Source: Przewalskia tangutica
Lineage: Eukaryota; Streptophyta; Magnoliopsida; Solanales; Solanaceae
Direction of reading: 5' to 3'
Length of the DNA stretch: 64,000 bases
NCBI GenBank assembly: GCA_029844215.1
Contig: CM056738.1
Coordinates: 49,488,388 to 49,552,387 of the forward strand
Shown: one piece after another, positions 1 through 11,612 of the stretch
Position numbering within the stretch: the stretch's first letter is position 1
Layout: each line of letters begins with the position of its first letter
Made by a program: the position numbers and the translations under genes
Notes under the pieces: model-generated
Databases searched by the model: none
Told to the model about the DNA's origin: nothing
Seen by the model: the letters and a program-made list of their open reading frames with translations, nothing else

Positions 1-130
1 CATACATCAGAGAAATCAGCGGAATATAAAACAACCAAGATATGAAACAGTATAAATTGAGACACAGTTATCTGAAGAAAAGTTGCCTTACGACATATAT
101 ATATAAATACCTAAAGTGAACAGTTACATC
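1..130 (-). repeat. LTR0, 3' tail portion (split by E1)
   Basis: Last part of a minus-strand LTR; the terminal ~60 bp lie before the window. It breaks at ACATC (126-130), the target duplication of E1, and resumes at 18894. The sequence matches the same place in every other LTR here (the stretch before the conserved block that carries the GGGCCC hairpin). Confidence 0.85.
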
Positions 131-721
131 ACACGACCGATCCGCCCGTGGTCGTGCCTTACCCGCACCTAGTGATACAACATCGAGAAAACCAATGGAA
201 AATAAAACATAAACATGAAACAAGATATATGATCATAAAGCAAGCAACTAAAAGCGATTTGCCTTACGTATATATACATAAAACCCAAACAGTTTAATCC
301 TTTTTACAACCACACAACAAGACTACTGCACCTTAAGATTTACAACAACCATGACGGACAGGCCGCCATACCACGAATGTACAAGAACCTACAACTCAGG
401 GAACACATACCAACGAATAAGCCTCCGGAGAAACGGAGCTTCCCAATACGCTGATCGGTGATCCTATGAGCGAGGATCAACTACCGATGTACTCCTACCT
501 GCGGCATGAACGCAGCCCCCCGAAGGAGGTCGATCTGGCAAGTACCAAGTATGTGAAATCAGTAAAAATCAGTAAATGAAATCATACTAGTCTAAATAAA
601 GCGGGAGACATGTATGATAACCAAACTACTGATTCACCATATAAAAGCGATCATATCGATCGAGGACTCACGCCTCAAGTCATCACTCAAATATAACTAT
701 GGGTCTCACGCCCAACATCAA

Positions 722-1020
722 TCATGTTCGCATCACGGCGCGTGCCGGATTACTGCGCCGGTGTAGACATGTCCATGATGCAACAAGAATAACAATGCCC
801 ATGCCACATGCCGGAATTGCGACGGTGTAGACACGCCCATGTGACATTAACAACAATAATCGGGTGATCAACCCGCCGCACGCCACGCCCGGAATCTGCG
901 ACGGTGTAGACATGTCCATGTAACCCCAATAATAATATATCAGGTAATCAACCCTGCCGCATGGCCACATGCCTCCGGAATTCTGCATCGGTGTAGACAT
1001 GTCCATATGACATCAACAAC
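722..1020 (-). repeat. LTR minisatellite, ~65-88 bp unit, 4 copies (E1 type)
   Basis: Four degenerate tandem units each containing GTGTAGACATGTCCAT (near 761, 825, 904, 991) with a CCGGAATTCTGC-like stretch before it. It occupies the same LTR slot in which other subfamilies carry different minisatellites. Open frames across it are by-products of the repeat. Confidence 0.85.
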
Positions 1021-2961
1021 AATATACCGCACAACCAGGCTATCACAAACAAGCTCAAGCAAATTACCATACTTCTAGACTTTTATAAAAAGATCCACTC
1101 CTTCCCAAGAAGTCACCTGATATCAACACTTGCACAACAAAGGCTATCACAACAAACATAGGCGAGTTACACAACAACAAGCATAGGCAAGTTACACACA
1201 ACTCAAGGTACTTCCATTTCGTATCAAAGTCTGGGTTTTAACCCTAAAGTACTACGTACATTAACTCTTTTTAAAGGATCCGTTTCCTTCGCAAAAGTCA
1301 CATAATACCCGTAGCATAAAATAGAGTGACTATCTTTTTAAGTAAACCAAAATACTTCCCTTTGTAAAATCAAGTAACAACAATATTTTCCAAACGTTCA
1401 AGTTTGCCTAATTTCAAATGCTCAAGTTTCTCATTTTAGAAAGGTTTCATAACTCATAGTCTTAATCTCTTTTAAAACAATTGAGTAACATATGTCTTGT
1501 ACGTGAGCCGTTTATTCTTGTTTACTACAGTCTTGTTACAGCAGCCATGATCTAGGAAATGTAATACAATTTTTGTCTTATCTTAGCTTCTATGCAGATA
1601 GAGGTTTCTACTGGTTTTAATAACAATTTGTTATTTGTCAATACACTTTCCTTTATTAGCGCTGCTGTGGTTTGTTCGACACTTATTCTCATTTCCGAAA
1701 TCAATAAAACATTATTCTTTTTAAAACCAAGTACTCATTACTCGCGAATGAGGTTTCACAACACTTTTAACAAAATGTTAATTACCAAGTAAAACAAGTT
1801 AAGTCTCTTATCTTTTAAGATCAAGTCTCTTAACTTCTACAATCAATAAACCAATCTTTTACCTACATAGAGTCGTTATAACTAACTTCCCATAAAGCTA
1901 TTATAACACCCTATGTTTAAACCAACCAACTCATTTAGCACGTATGCGTCACCGTACTACATAGTTTACAAAGCATCATGCTAGAAGGATAGGAAGAGGT
2001 TCACATACCTCGCGACGATTATCGACAATAAGCAAAACGCTCCACAAGATCAGTAACGGCTAGCCTTTTCCACTCTTCAAGTAGAATACGCCACTGTAGT
2101 ACTTCCACCTATAAGGCCACAAACGTCTATTAACTTCTAACCGCACGGTTCCATATTCTACGTAAAATTCAAAGACCATTTCCCGCACATGCGTAAATCT
2201 CCTCTCTATCGAGAGGCTGGCTACCAAGCCAACCGAGGGGTTTATACGCCTAACGGACGTATACAATTTCTACTATACAAGAATACCACAAGTCTTCATC
2301 ATACACATTTCATGTAATTACGGTTCAGTTCTCTTCTTTATATTCAGGCTTAAGTCAAAAGACATTTCCGCAAAGCTATGCTTAGTTCTATATATAGTAT
2401 ACCTCAACTATATAATCCTACAATATGTAATTTCCAATTACAATAAGGGGACAAGAATATTTACCACGATAAGCCCAAAACTATCCGAGATAAAAGTCGA
2501 TCCTGAGCAAGGTTTAGCTCCTACTCCGTGCGCTCCAATCCGCTCCAAACAACCCTTAGAAGTTCTAACCAACTTCTACTTAAATACTTCAACCAACAAT
2601 GAAGATTTCCTTAGGGTTTCGGTTTGAGACTAAAAGGAGAAAAGGTAGTATTTCCGGGCTCTACGTATAGAGGTAACTTTTGGAATACTACAAGGTAAAG
2701 GCTAAGGTATTTTGGGCATTATAACAATACTTGGAGGAGTATTTCAATACCACAAAAGAGGGGTATATTTCTCGAACAACTAGGCTAGGGGGGGGTACCC
2801 CTCGGCTAGACACTACAAAGGGGGAGGGGGAGGCTCTCGGCCACAAGGCCTCACAAGGGGGGGGGGGAGGAGAGGCTAGGACGAGAACTACACTCAAACG
2901 GAGGGAGAGGGACTCAAGACTTGGAAGATTTTGGATGAAGAAGTCTTCAAGCTTAGGGGGG

Positions 2962-2969
2962 TATTTATA
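2962..2969 (-). promoter_or_regulatory. TATA box of E1 3' LTR
   Basis: TATAAATA on the minus strand, ~700 bp inside the LTR and followed by a C-run, as in the other LTRs. Transcription start is expected ~30 bp downstream (inferred). Confidence 0.65.
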
Positions 2970-3155
2970 GGAAACCAAAGGCCAACCAATGGCCAAGATC
3001 AAGCCATGTGCAAGGCAGTAAGGCCAAGATCAAGCCAAGTGCACCCTAACCCTACTCCACAAAACAAGGCACAAAACAAGCCCCAAAACAAGGCCAAAAC
3101 AAGGAGCCAATTGGCCAAGAAGACGTGACCCAATCGGCCAACCCAACGTCCACTT

Positions 3156-3177
3156 GAGGGTGACAAGTGTCACCCTC
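3156..3177 (-). promoter_or_regulatory. U3 palindrome, inner copy (E1 3' LTR)
   Basis: Perfect 10-bp arms GAGGGTGACA / TGTCACCCTC around a 2-bp spacer, ~190 bp upstream of the TATA box. A second palindrome with a CACGTG centre lies at about 3325-3352 in the duplicated head. The factor that would bind is unknown; the CACGTG version has the G-box/ABRE core. Confidence 0.6.
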
Positions 3178-3667
3178 TCGTTGGCCCAAAAATGTTCCAT
3201 CGCTCAGAAAAATCCGCAAAAATACAAAACGACATAGCCGGAATTTTCCCTACGCAAGCTCAGAAAGCGTTTAGTCGGCGACTCTAACAAGTGTTGTGCA
3301 CAAATAATATTCGGCCAAGCCACCTGGGGGGGGGTGACACGTGTCGCCCTCCCACTCGTCCAAAATATTTCATCTTCCAAAAATATCCACAATGGCCAAA
3401 ATCTCGAAAACAAAGTGGGCCCCACAAAACCGTAAATTTCTCCCGTGGGCCCCACGTGACCATTTCCGAAAATAAAATTCCATAATTCTCTAATATTCCA
3501 AGAAGTCCGAATACCAAATCTGGGAATCCAATTCCCATTAACGAACCTTTTTCCTTCACAAAACCTAAACTTTTCCGTGGAAAAATCACCTCTTTCTTCC
3601 TTTCCACTTCAATGTCGTATTCTCGCGCTCGTCCTCGCATACATACCACGGAAATACGGGTATAACA

Positions 3668-3680
3668 TTCTCCCCTCTTA
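3668..3680 (-). other. Polypurine tract of E1
   Basis: Minus strand reads TAAGAGGGGAGAA directly before the TGTTATACCC start of the 3' LTR. This is the expected priming site for plus-strand DNA synthesis. Confidence 0.85.
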
Positions 3681-4484
3681 GAAACATTCGTCCGAATGTT
3701 CCTTCTCAAGACGGATATCGATAAAGTTCCTCTAACAAGTTGCCAACGCCGCGGCCACGAAATAACACACGTTCTCTTCCTTCCTTACTCGTCGTGCGAT
3801 ACCACTTTTGTCACTTTGCGCGAGGTTCTAGTGTCACTCGGCGACCCAACAAATGGTACCGGATCGCATGCGATCCCCGAGGTTCTAGTGTCTCTCGGGA
3901 CGTGCCATCGCCATCGTTGCCGTTTCTCAAAACCGTGAGTCACTACCTCCAAACTTGGTCATCTTACTAGCCGTAATATCCCTAAGGCCATCTCCGCCTT
4001 CACGAACGATTCTGGTCGAACACATCCACGAACTCATACGATGGTCGTCTAAACTTAGGCCTAGCACCTCGTGACCCTACCACCGCGGGACTACCTAATC
4101 GACCCGCTGGCCGGTGCGGGTCGACCGCGAGCGCCATCAACCCGACCACAATCGCGCGACACTTGCTCGCCGAACGGAACAATCTTACCTAATCAAGTCA
4201 TGAAAGCTACCACTTCCATCTCACACTACCCATGGACTTATCACACAAATAATTCCCACGTACTACTTACTCTGATAAGGGTCAAACATGAAATAAATCT
4301 TTTACTCAAGACGACCTTACCTCTAAGGTCTCAATCGTGACATAATCTAAGGTTCACACTTACCATTAACACCCCGCTATCCGTACATAGCACACAATAA
4401 TGAGATCATCATAACAAGCATACCAAAACTCTAGAGGGTTAAGGATATACCTGTATCCACCGCGTCACTCTAATCATAGGCCTG
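3681..4484 (-). other. E1 noncoding interior: filler plus pseudo-PBS tail
   Basis: No coding sequence seen. The gag-proximal part is homologous to 10378-10930 (E2) and 44281-45066 (E9), with shared blocks such as ATATCCTTAACCCTCTAG and GAGACCTTAGAGGTAAGG. The PPT-proximal part holds two copies of GACACTAGAACCTCG-like sequence and, at 3798-3814 (minus), GTGACAAAAGTGGTATC, a copy of the LTR-end/PBS junction. Integrase, which E2 and E8 still show here, is absent. Confidence 0.75.
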
Positions 4485-5756
4485 TCATGCAGGGCGCATA
4501 ACTGTAGAAGGTGATGAACCAGCCACTGATCCTGAAGGCTGAGTCGTAACATCCGTGCTACCCTTGGTCGGACAGTTCCTCGCAAAATGGCCCTGCTGGC
4601 CGCAAAAATAACAAGCTCCCCTGGCACCACGACACTCCCCGAAATGCGGTCTACCACATCGACCACACCGAGGTAGGGGTGACTGCATCTGGCCAACACC
4701 CTTACTTCCCTGGAAACCTGAACCCTTGGAGCCCTGACCTGCTCCCGAATACTCTGGATGCTCTGAAGGTTGTGGAGGACCACTCTGCACTGGCGGAGGT
4801 ACAAAACTAGCCTGCTGCGGAGGCGGTCCGCCTCGAAAGTCACCAAAGGACCCTGTTGTTCTGGCCCTCTTCTGCTGATCTTGGTCATCCCGTCGACCTC
4901 TCCGTGCCTCACACCCCAGTGCATGAGCCTGCATGCGGGCAATGTCCATGCCCGGCTGAAGAGCTACACCCGAACAAGCCTCTGTCAAGTAATCATCTAG
5001 CCCGGTGACGTAGCGGTGCACTCTATCCTCCATGGTTGCCACTAAAGCGGGGACATACCGAGCCAACGAGTCAAACTCCACGTTGTACTCCCGAACCGTA
5101 CGCCCTCTCTGTCTCAGCATCATAAATCTGTCACGCCGGCGTGCCCTCCTCAGATGCGGAGGCAAGAAGTGAGTGAGGAATGCCTCTGAGAACTCGTCCC
5201 ATACTGCTGGAAGCGCATGCTCTCCCCGGGACAGCTCCCACGAATCAAACCAGTCGACTGCGGTATCACGCAGCCGATGCGAACCTAAGACCACCGACTC
5301 GGTCTCCGAAGCCTTGATCACTCTCATGATCCGCTGTAACTGCCGGATGAACTCCTGCGGATCATCCTCAGGCCTCGACCCATAAAACTCTGGCGGGCTA
5401 CAACTCGTAAAGTCCGTAGCCTCAAACTATCTGCTCGGGGTGAACCACGGTGCTCTTGGGCCAGGCTGCTGCATCCAGCCTATCCTCATATCTGGCCACG
5501 ACCCTGACCAGCAACTGGGCCATCTCCTTGTACCCCATCTCATCTGCTCCAGGCTGTGGGACTGGAGGCTCAGTCTGGTGGTCTCAGCAGACCACTGCTG
5601 ACTCTAAACTCTCTTTGAAGCCGGGCGTCGCAAAACCGCCCGTCAAGCATAATCTCGAGCAGCGGCCGCTGCGACCTCGTACTCCTCTGCATCTCACTAG
5701 CGGCACCCTCATCTTGCCTTGCCCTTCTGGGCTCTGGTTGCCTTGCGCGGAGGCAT
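4485..5756 (-). pseudogene. gag: E1 gag (capsid/nucleocapsid), frame-broken
   Basis: Gag packages element RNA in cytoplasmic virus-like particles. The start is the ATG at 5756 (protein begins MPPRKATRAQKGK, as in the other copies); a frameshift follows within ~15 codons. The longest clean stretch is 5327-4485 (280 aa): Retrotrans_gag core at residues ~25-140 (motifs EYNVEFDSLARYVPAL and MEDRVHRYVTGLDDY), a Q/P/G-rich linker, a short knuckle-like C-x2-C-x3-H-x3-C at 221-232, and a proper CCHC knuckle CYFCGQQGHFARNC at 239-252. It stops at MRPA with no pol fused behind it, unlike an autonomous chromovirus. This is the best-preserved gag core in the window. Confidence 0.9.
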
Positions 5757-5943
5757 AATTGGTAAAAACGAGATACGTCAGAGGGGTCCAACTTACAACA
5801 CAGCTCTAAGGCACGATCTCAGAATGAGAAGAATGGAAACCAATCCTAAATGTCCTGCAGCCTCCTGATTATAGATGTGGTGCACAACACACCGATAATC
5901 AAGACTCTACTAGACACGGTCTGTAGACACTTTCCGAGGATTA
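5757..5943 (-). other. E1 leader between PBS and gag, left of the E2 insertion
   Basis: Untranslated leader between PBS and gag start. It matches the leader of E2, E9 and E12 (the stretch with TAATCCTCGGAAAGTGTCTA). The first copy of the E2 target duplication, GATTA, is at 5939-5943. Confidence 0.8.
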
Positions 5944-6159
5944 TGTTATACCCCGTATTTCCGGAGTATGTACGTAAGGACGTACGTAGAAAAGTTTGGG
6001 CTTTTAAAGTGGCTTGGCCGATTTCACTTTGTGCACAACACCCGGTTAGAGTCGTTTTTCGACGAAACGTTTTACACAACTCGCGTAGGGTAAATTCCGG
6101 CTATGTCATTTTTAATTTTTGCGGATTTTTCCGAGAGACGAAACGTGTTGGACCAACAA

Positions 6160-6181
6160 GAGGGCGCCACTTGGCACCCTC
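6160..6181 (+). promoter_or_regulatory. U3 palindrome (E2 5' LTR), altered on both arms
   Basis: GAGGGCGCCA-CT-TGGCACCCTC. Compared with GGTGACA-NN-TGTCACC of other LTRs, the inner arms changed from GACA/TGTC to GCCA/TGGC on both sides, so pairing is kept. Same site in the 3' LTR at 12270-12291. Confidence 0.6.
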
Positions 6182-6352
6182 TCATTGGCGGAATAGTGGG
6201 GCGGCACATGGGACGATTTGGCCATTGTTTTGGTCAAGGGGTTGGTAGGATATTTTTGTGGTAGATGGATAAGGTGCACTTGGCATGATCATGGCCCTAC
6301 ACTTGCCTTGCACTTGGCATGATCTTGGCTATTGGTTGGCCTTTGCTAGACC

Positions 6353-6360
6353 TATAAATA
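6353..6360 (+). promoter_or_regulatory. TATA box of E2 5' LTR
   Basis: TATAAATA followed by a C-run (6361-6373). The equivalent box in the 3' LTR is at 12463-12470. Confidence 0.7.
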
Positions 6361-8383
6361 CCCCCCCCCCCCCTTTGAAGACTTCTTCATCCATTCTACA
6401 AATTCCAAGTCTTGAAATCTTCCCTCCCTCCTTGTTGGTTTCGTCCCACCCTCCCCCTTTGTGAGGCCTTGTGGTAGAGTTCTCCCCCTTGGCGAGAGTA
6501 CCCACAGTGGGGTAGTAGAGGTATACACCCACTTGTGGTGTTGTCTCGTATAAATACCGCCCCTCTTGGTAGAAATACTCTCAAAAGTATTGTTACTATA
6601 CCCAAATTTCCTTAGCCGTATACCTTGTAGTATTCTAAGGTTATACCTATACGAAAAGCCCAGTAATACTATTATACTTCCCGTCACTCAAACCAAACCC
6701 CTAAGAAAAATCTCCATGGTTAGTTGGAGTAGTATGTAGAAGTTGGTTAGAACTTCTAAGGGTAGTTTGGAGCGGGTTGAGCGCACGGAGTTGGAGCTAA
6801 ACGTTGCCCAGATCGACTTTATACTTGGATAATTATGGGCTTATCGAGGTAATTATCTTGTCCCTATTGTAATTGGAGATTACATGTTGTAGGAATATAT
6901 AGTTGAAGTATACTATATATATAAGAATGAACATAGTTTTGCGGCAATGTCCTGGACTTAAGCCCGAATTTAAAGAAGAGAATCGTAATTACGTAGGATT
7001 AGACATGAGACTTGTAGTTTGTGGGTAGGGAGGGCTGCCCAATTTCCGTAGGATCTTGTATCTAGATTTATTCTACCGAGTAGTCTAGACTTTGATAGAC
7101 TTGTATAACTTTGTATAGGTGGAATGTTAGCAGTGGCGTGCTACTTGAGAAGGTGGACCGTGCTAGCCGTTATAGCCAGGAGCGATTTGCTAATAGTCGA
7201 TAATCGTCGCGAGGTATGTGATTCTTCCTATACGCTTGAGCATGATATTTTAAAGAAGTATATATAGTACGGTAGACGTACGCGTGTTAACTGAACGTAG
7301 TTATACGGCAATGTCTTTTGACTTGAGCCCGAATAATAATAATCTTGAAGTAGTTCAAGAGAATTAAGAACTGTTTTTAAAAATAAGAGTAATACTTGGT
7401 TTTAATAAAGAAGAGTTATACTAGCTTTATGGGAAGTTAGGTATAACGTTTTAAGAGAAGTAAAGAGAATGGTTTACTGATTTTAAAAGTTAAGAGGCTT
7501 AATCTTAAAGATAAGAGACTTAACTTGTTTTACTTGGTAATTAACATTTTGTTAAAAATGTTGTAAAACCTCATTCGCGAGTAATGAGTACTTGATTTTA
7601 AAAGCAATAATGTTTCTTGATTTGGAAATCGAATAAGTATCGAACAAACCACAAAGCTAATAAAGTGGAAATGTTTTGACTAATAATGTATTAGTAAAAC
7701 CAATAGAAACTTCCATCCTGCATAGAAACTAAGATGAGACAAAATGATGTTACATTTCCTAGATCATGGTTGCTTAAATAAGATTGTTATAAACAAGAAT
7801 AACCTACTCACGTATCAGACATATGTTTCTCAAATTGCTTTTAAAGGAGAATTATATCATTAAGTGATTAAAATTATGAACTACGAAACCTTTCGAAAAT
7901 GAGAAACTTGAGTAATTGAAATTAGGCAAACTTGAAACATTTGGAAAGGAATGTTGTTACTTGATTTTACGAAGAGAAGTGTTTTGATTTACTTCAAAAG
8001 ATAACCACTCTATTTTCATATACTACGGGTATTGTGTGACTTTTGTAAACGTAACGTATCTTTTAAAAGATAATGTATGAAGTACTTTGGGAATAGATAC
8101 CCGATCTTGTTAATCATATATTAGAATGTACCTTGTGTGTATAACTTGATTGTGTTGGTTTGTGATAGCCTTATAATACTTCCTTGTTAATTTGATAAGT
8201 AAACATGCTAGGATGCTACGTGTGTTAGTATCTTGTGATGTTTTGTGAAAAGGAGGTTTTCCCTCGACTGCGCTTAAAGTTGTTTGACTCTCAGCCGTTA
8301 TGTTGGTATTGTACCACTCACCTTGACTTGTTTCCGGAGGTTGTCGCCTCCGTCTGGGGTAGACTCGGTGATGCAGGACCGTG

Positions 8384-8600
8384 ATTCGAGAATACCTCAT
8401 GCGGGTCCGAGGATCCATGCGGAACTACGGAGTTCGTGTTAGTTTGCGGCCCTTGTGGTCATGCGGTCTTTGTGGCCATGCGGACTGCGAGTCCAGGACG
8501 ATGCCGGGGAGTAGCTACCCTCGATGCGAGGAATACCTCATGCGGGCCTATGAGGTTGGCCTATGCGGAGCTACGGAGAGTTCCAGGCTAGACGCGCACA
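8384..8600 (+). repeat. LTR minisatellite of the CCTCATGCGG type (E2 5' LTR)
   Basis: Degenerate direct repeats built from AATACCTCATGCGGG and ACTACGGAGTTC-like blocks (one pair spaced 134 bp). The same type occurs in the 3' LTR (14505-14700), LTR0 (19350-19600), LTR10 (51130-51360) and the E12 LTR (58410-58630). Confidence 0.75.
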
Positions 8601-9437
8601 TTTGATCATGCGAGCGAGTGACGGCTTTGATCATGTGGAGTCAGACAGATATCATGATACGATTTATGACCTGGCATCAAATCTGTGGGTGTTAGTAGTC
8701 GGTTATGCCTTCGCATTTACCTGCATGTTTTATTAGGACACAGTGGGACCCGTGTTCATGTGTATTTCTTGGTGCTTTTATATCATAAACTGCCGGCAGT
8801 GAGGAAGGTATTCCACGGGCATGATTGATGTTATGGGCGTGAGACCCATAGTTACATTTAAGTGATGACTTTGAGGGCGTGAGTCCCTGACTTGACATAA
8901 CTGCCTATTTATTGTGAACTGTAGTTTGGTTATCATACATGTCTCCTGCTTTATAGACTATTATGATTTCATTTACAGTATTTTCAGTTTCACATACTTG
9001 GTACCTGTTGTACTGACCTCCTTCGGGGGGCTGCGTTCATGCCGCAGTTAAAGGTACACCAGTCGTTGATCCTCGCTCTTAGGGTCACAGTTCAGCGTTT
9101 GGGAAAGCTCCGTTTCTCCGGAGGCTTATCTTGGTATAGTACCCAGATGTTGTAGGTGCTACATTCGTGGTATGACGAACCCTGTCCGTCGTTGTTGTCA
9201 TATCATTCGTAGAGTCTATAGTATCGTTGTGGCGTGGTTTGTAAAAAGGATTAAACTGTTCATTCTGAAAGAGTTGTTATTTATATATATGTCGAGAGGC
9301 CACTTTTCTTCAGATAAACATGTGTCTTCTTTATATTGTATCATGTATTGTGTTTTATGTTCCGCTGATTACTCTGATGTTGTATCACTAGGGTGCCCGG
9401 TAAGGCACGATCCGGGCGAGTTCGGTCGTGACAAACG

Positions 9438-9450
9438 TGGTATCGAGCGC
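9438..9450 (+). other. E2 primer-binding site (initiator tRNA-Met)
   Basis: TGGTATCGAGCGC, 4 bp after the LTR end, against TGGTATCAGAGC in E12. The change at CAGAGC is one of the recurrent CAG-to-CGA type differences. Confidence 0.85.
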
Positions 9451-9634
9451 TAATCCTCGGAAAGTGTCTACGCATCGATCCGGAAGTCTTGATTATCGGT
9501 GTGTTGTGCACCACACCAATAATCAGGAGGCTATAGGATATTTAGGATTGGTTTCTATTCTTCTCACTCTGAGATCGTGCCTTAGAGCTGTGTTGTGAGT
9601 TGGACCCTCTAACATATTTCTTTCCCTTACCGTT

Positions 9635-10377
9635 ATGCCTCGCGTGGCAACAACCGGGCCCGGGAGGGCAAGCGGCGAGGAGGCTGCGAGTAAATCTGAG
9701 AGGGTTACGAGGCACAGCCCAATCATTACCTAGGGTAGTGCTTCATTCGGGAGTTCTGCGACGTCACGGCCAGAGAGTTTAGTACGGCGGCAGCGATTCC
9801 CTCTGCGGCCATGATATATGAACCTTCGTTCCACGGCCAGGGCGAGAGAATATAGATTGCAAAAAGCGACCACATTACTAGCATGGATTTGGCTACCGAG
9901 AGTATACCGATGTACCGCGAGTCTTGATGAATATCTTAGAAAGGGGTTGTGCGAGAGTAATTCTTGATTAGGCTTGAGCATGGCACGTATGCGGGCTTGT
10001 CTTGGCGGGCCAAGAAACGTAGAGATCGACGTTAACGAAGGGCGAAGTGGGCGGGGCGAAAGGTCCTTTGGTAACTTTAGTCGAGTCACCTCACCAGAGA
10101 TTAGATTATGCACATCCACGGTGCGAGTGGTCTTCCACGGATTTCGGGGCGTTCGGGTATACAGGAGTTGGTCGAACTCCGTGGCTTCAGTTCACGATGT
10201 GACGCCATCGGGAATGTCGTCTTTTAGTTGGTACTTGTTGTACTACGACCGTCGTGTCGATGTCGAAGGAGTGTCCTTGTAGGAGGACTTAGCCTTCAGG
10301 ATCGGTGGGTAGTTCGTCATCTTCCCTAGCTATGCGCCCTACGGGGCAGGTTTGACTAGAACGACTAAGGGGAGTGG
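9635..10377 (+). pseudogene. gag: E2 gag remnant, mostly deleted
   Basis: The start is recognisable (ATG at 9635, reading MPRVATTGPGRASG, cf. MPPRKATRAQKGK in other copies) but a stop follows within ~33 codons. Most of the capsid core is missing. A later piece near 9979-10080 (MARMRACL..., then GERSFGNF) corresponds to the end of the core and the start of the linker. No intact CCHC knuckle is visible. It cannot make a working Gag. Confidence 0.75.
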
Positions 10378-10930
10378 AGCAGTAGATATAGATATATCCT
10401 TAACCCTCTAGGGGTTAGTATGTGAGATAAGGTGAGTAAACCTTAAGTGTTATTCTGATTGCATTGTGTAAATTGTGATTAGAAATCTTGGTTAGTTAAC
10501 CAAGTAAGATTTGGGGGATAGAGAAGGTGTGAGCCTTAGAGTTTTTTTTTTCGTAGAGACCTTAGAGGTAAGGCCATCTCGAGTAAAGGTGTAGTGTTAT
10601 GTTTGATCCTTATCGGAGTGCATAGTGCACGTGAGCTATGTTTGGGATAGGTCCCTAAGTAGTGTGAAATGAAAGAAGGTAGTTGAGCTAAGAAGACCGC
10701 TAGGTTTTCGTAACGTGATTAGTGAGAGTTTTCCGGTTCGGGGAGCTAATGTCTTGCGCGTTGCCGGGTCGGGTTGAGGCCACGTTGCGGATCAACCCGC
10801 GGCCTGTATGGTGGTGGGGTCATTTTGTGGTGGTCCCGCTTTGTGTTATTGTAATGATGGTGTTATGACCATGTTTAGTTAACCAACGTCTGAGTTCGTG
10901 GACGATTCGACCCGATGGTCGGGCGAGGAG
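10378..10930 (+). other. Noncoding filler replacing PR-RT-RNaseH (E2)
   Basis: Begins ATATATCCTTAACCCTCTAG directly after the gag end. Homologous to E9 (44281 on), E1 (about 4450-3970, minus) and E8, but absent from E12, where protease starts at this point. No open frame is conserved. It includes a GTCGGGTTGAGGCCA...AACCCGCGGCC stretch shared by all copies. Confidence 0.7.
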
Positions 10931-11612
10931 TCGATCGTCTTGTCTTCAGCAAAGACCGTTTACTCGGCGTTGTTGATTTATCGTAAAGGTTGTAAGGCTG
11001 CACGGTGCCTACCTTCACCTTATGACGCATGGAGCCTGTGGTACAGCTGTTTTGTTTCGGAAGTTTTACCAAGCAGGGTTAAGAACTCAGGTGAGTCTCA
11101 GAATCGCATTCGCCCTCGGGCCAGTGTGTGGATTTCAGGGGTAGTTGTGAGGATTGTTGTCTCCTGTTGAAGGAGTGTTTACGCTACCATTTCAGTGTTC
11201 GGATGTCGCCTTATGAAGCCTTGTAGGGGCGGATGTGTAAGTCGCCGGTCGATTGGTTCGAAGTTGGCAAGATTCAGATAGTTGGTTCAGGCTTGTTCCA
11301 GCAGACTGTGGATAGGGTAAAGCTTGTCTAGAAGAGGTTCTGGCAGCTCAGAGAAATCGTGCGGATAATCGGCGACGACGCTTAGAGTTCAGTTGTGGTC
11401 GGTCTTCTTGAAAGTACCACCCGGGTTGGGTGTGACGAGCTTTGGAAAACAGAGGGAACTTAGCCCGAGTTACTTTGGGCCCTTTTGAGTTCATGTGAAG
11501 AATAGGCCAGGTTGCCTATATGTTAGCATTTGCCGTCCGACTTAGGAGGCAGTATGTCGATCTTCGTATTATTATGATCGGAAAGTATCGGAGATCCATC
11601 AGTGTTCCCGAT
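10931..11612 (+). pseudogene. E2 integrase C-terminal remnant
   Basis: Degenerate homology to the second half of chromovirus integrase: a TACTCGGCG-type stretch corresponding to YSAEDYARLY, then near 11200 the region matching MAPYEALYGRKCRSPIGWFEVG, and near 11430-11600 the GPY/F region (cf. KGKLSPRYIGP and AYELDLPSDL of E12). Stops and shifts throughout. The N-terminal zinc domain and the first catalytic Asp are not present, so it is inactive. Confidence 0.7.

Larger units (their letters stand above)
131..3667 (-). repeat. E1 3' LTR (3.5 kb)
   Basis: On the minus strand it starts TGTTATACCC at 3667 and ends at 131, where the usual final TGACA is degraded. U3 is a mosaic: the first ~360 bp are of the type with paired GTGGGGCCCAC sites, followed by a second head of the type with the CGACGAAACG-like stretch. 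There are thus two GGTGACA-NN-TGTCACC palindromes (near 3327-3352 and at 3156-3177). TATA box at 2962-2969; minisatellite at 722-1020. Confidence 0.92.
5944..9433 (+). repeat. E2 5' LTR (3.49 kb)
   Basis: TGTTATACCCCG to TCGTGACA. U3 is of the CGACGAAACG type with palindrome GAGGGCGCCA-CT-TGGCACCCTC at 6160-6181. TATAAATA at 6353-6360 is followed by 13 C. Then come the AT-rich middle, the minisatellite slot (8384-8600) and the conserved 3' block. Confidence 0.95.

Noticed and set aside
2688..3128. Overlapping frames around the poly-G tract
   Set aside because: They lie around the LTR promoter region (TATA box, G/C homopolymers) and are not preserved between LTR copies.
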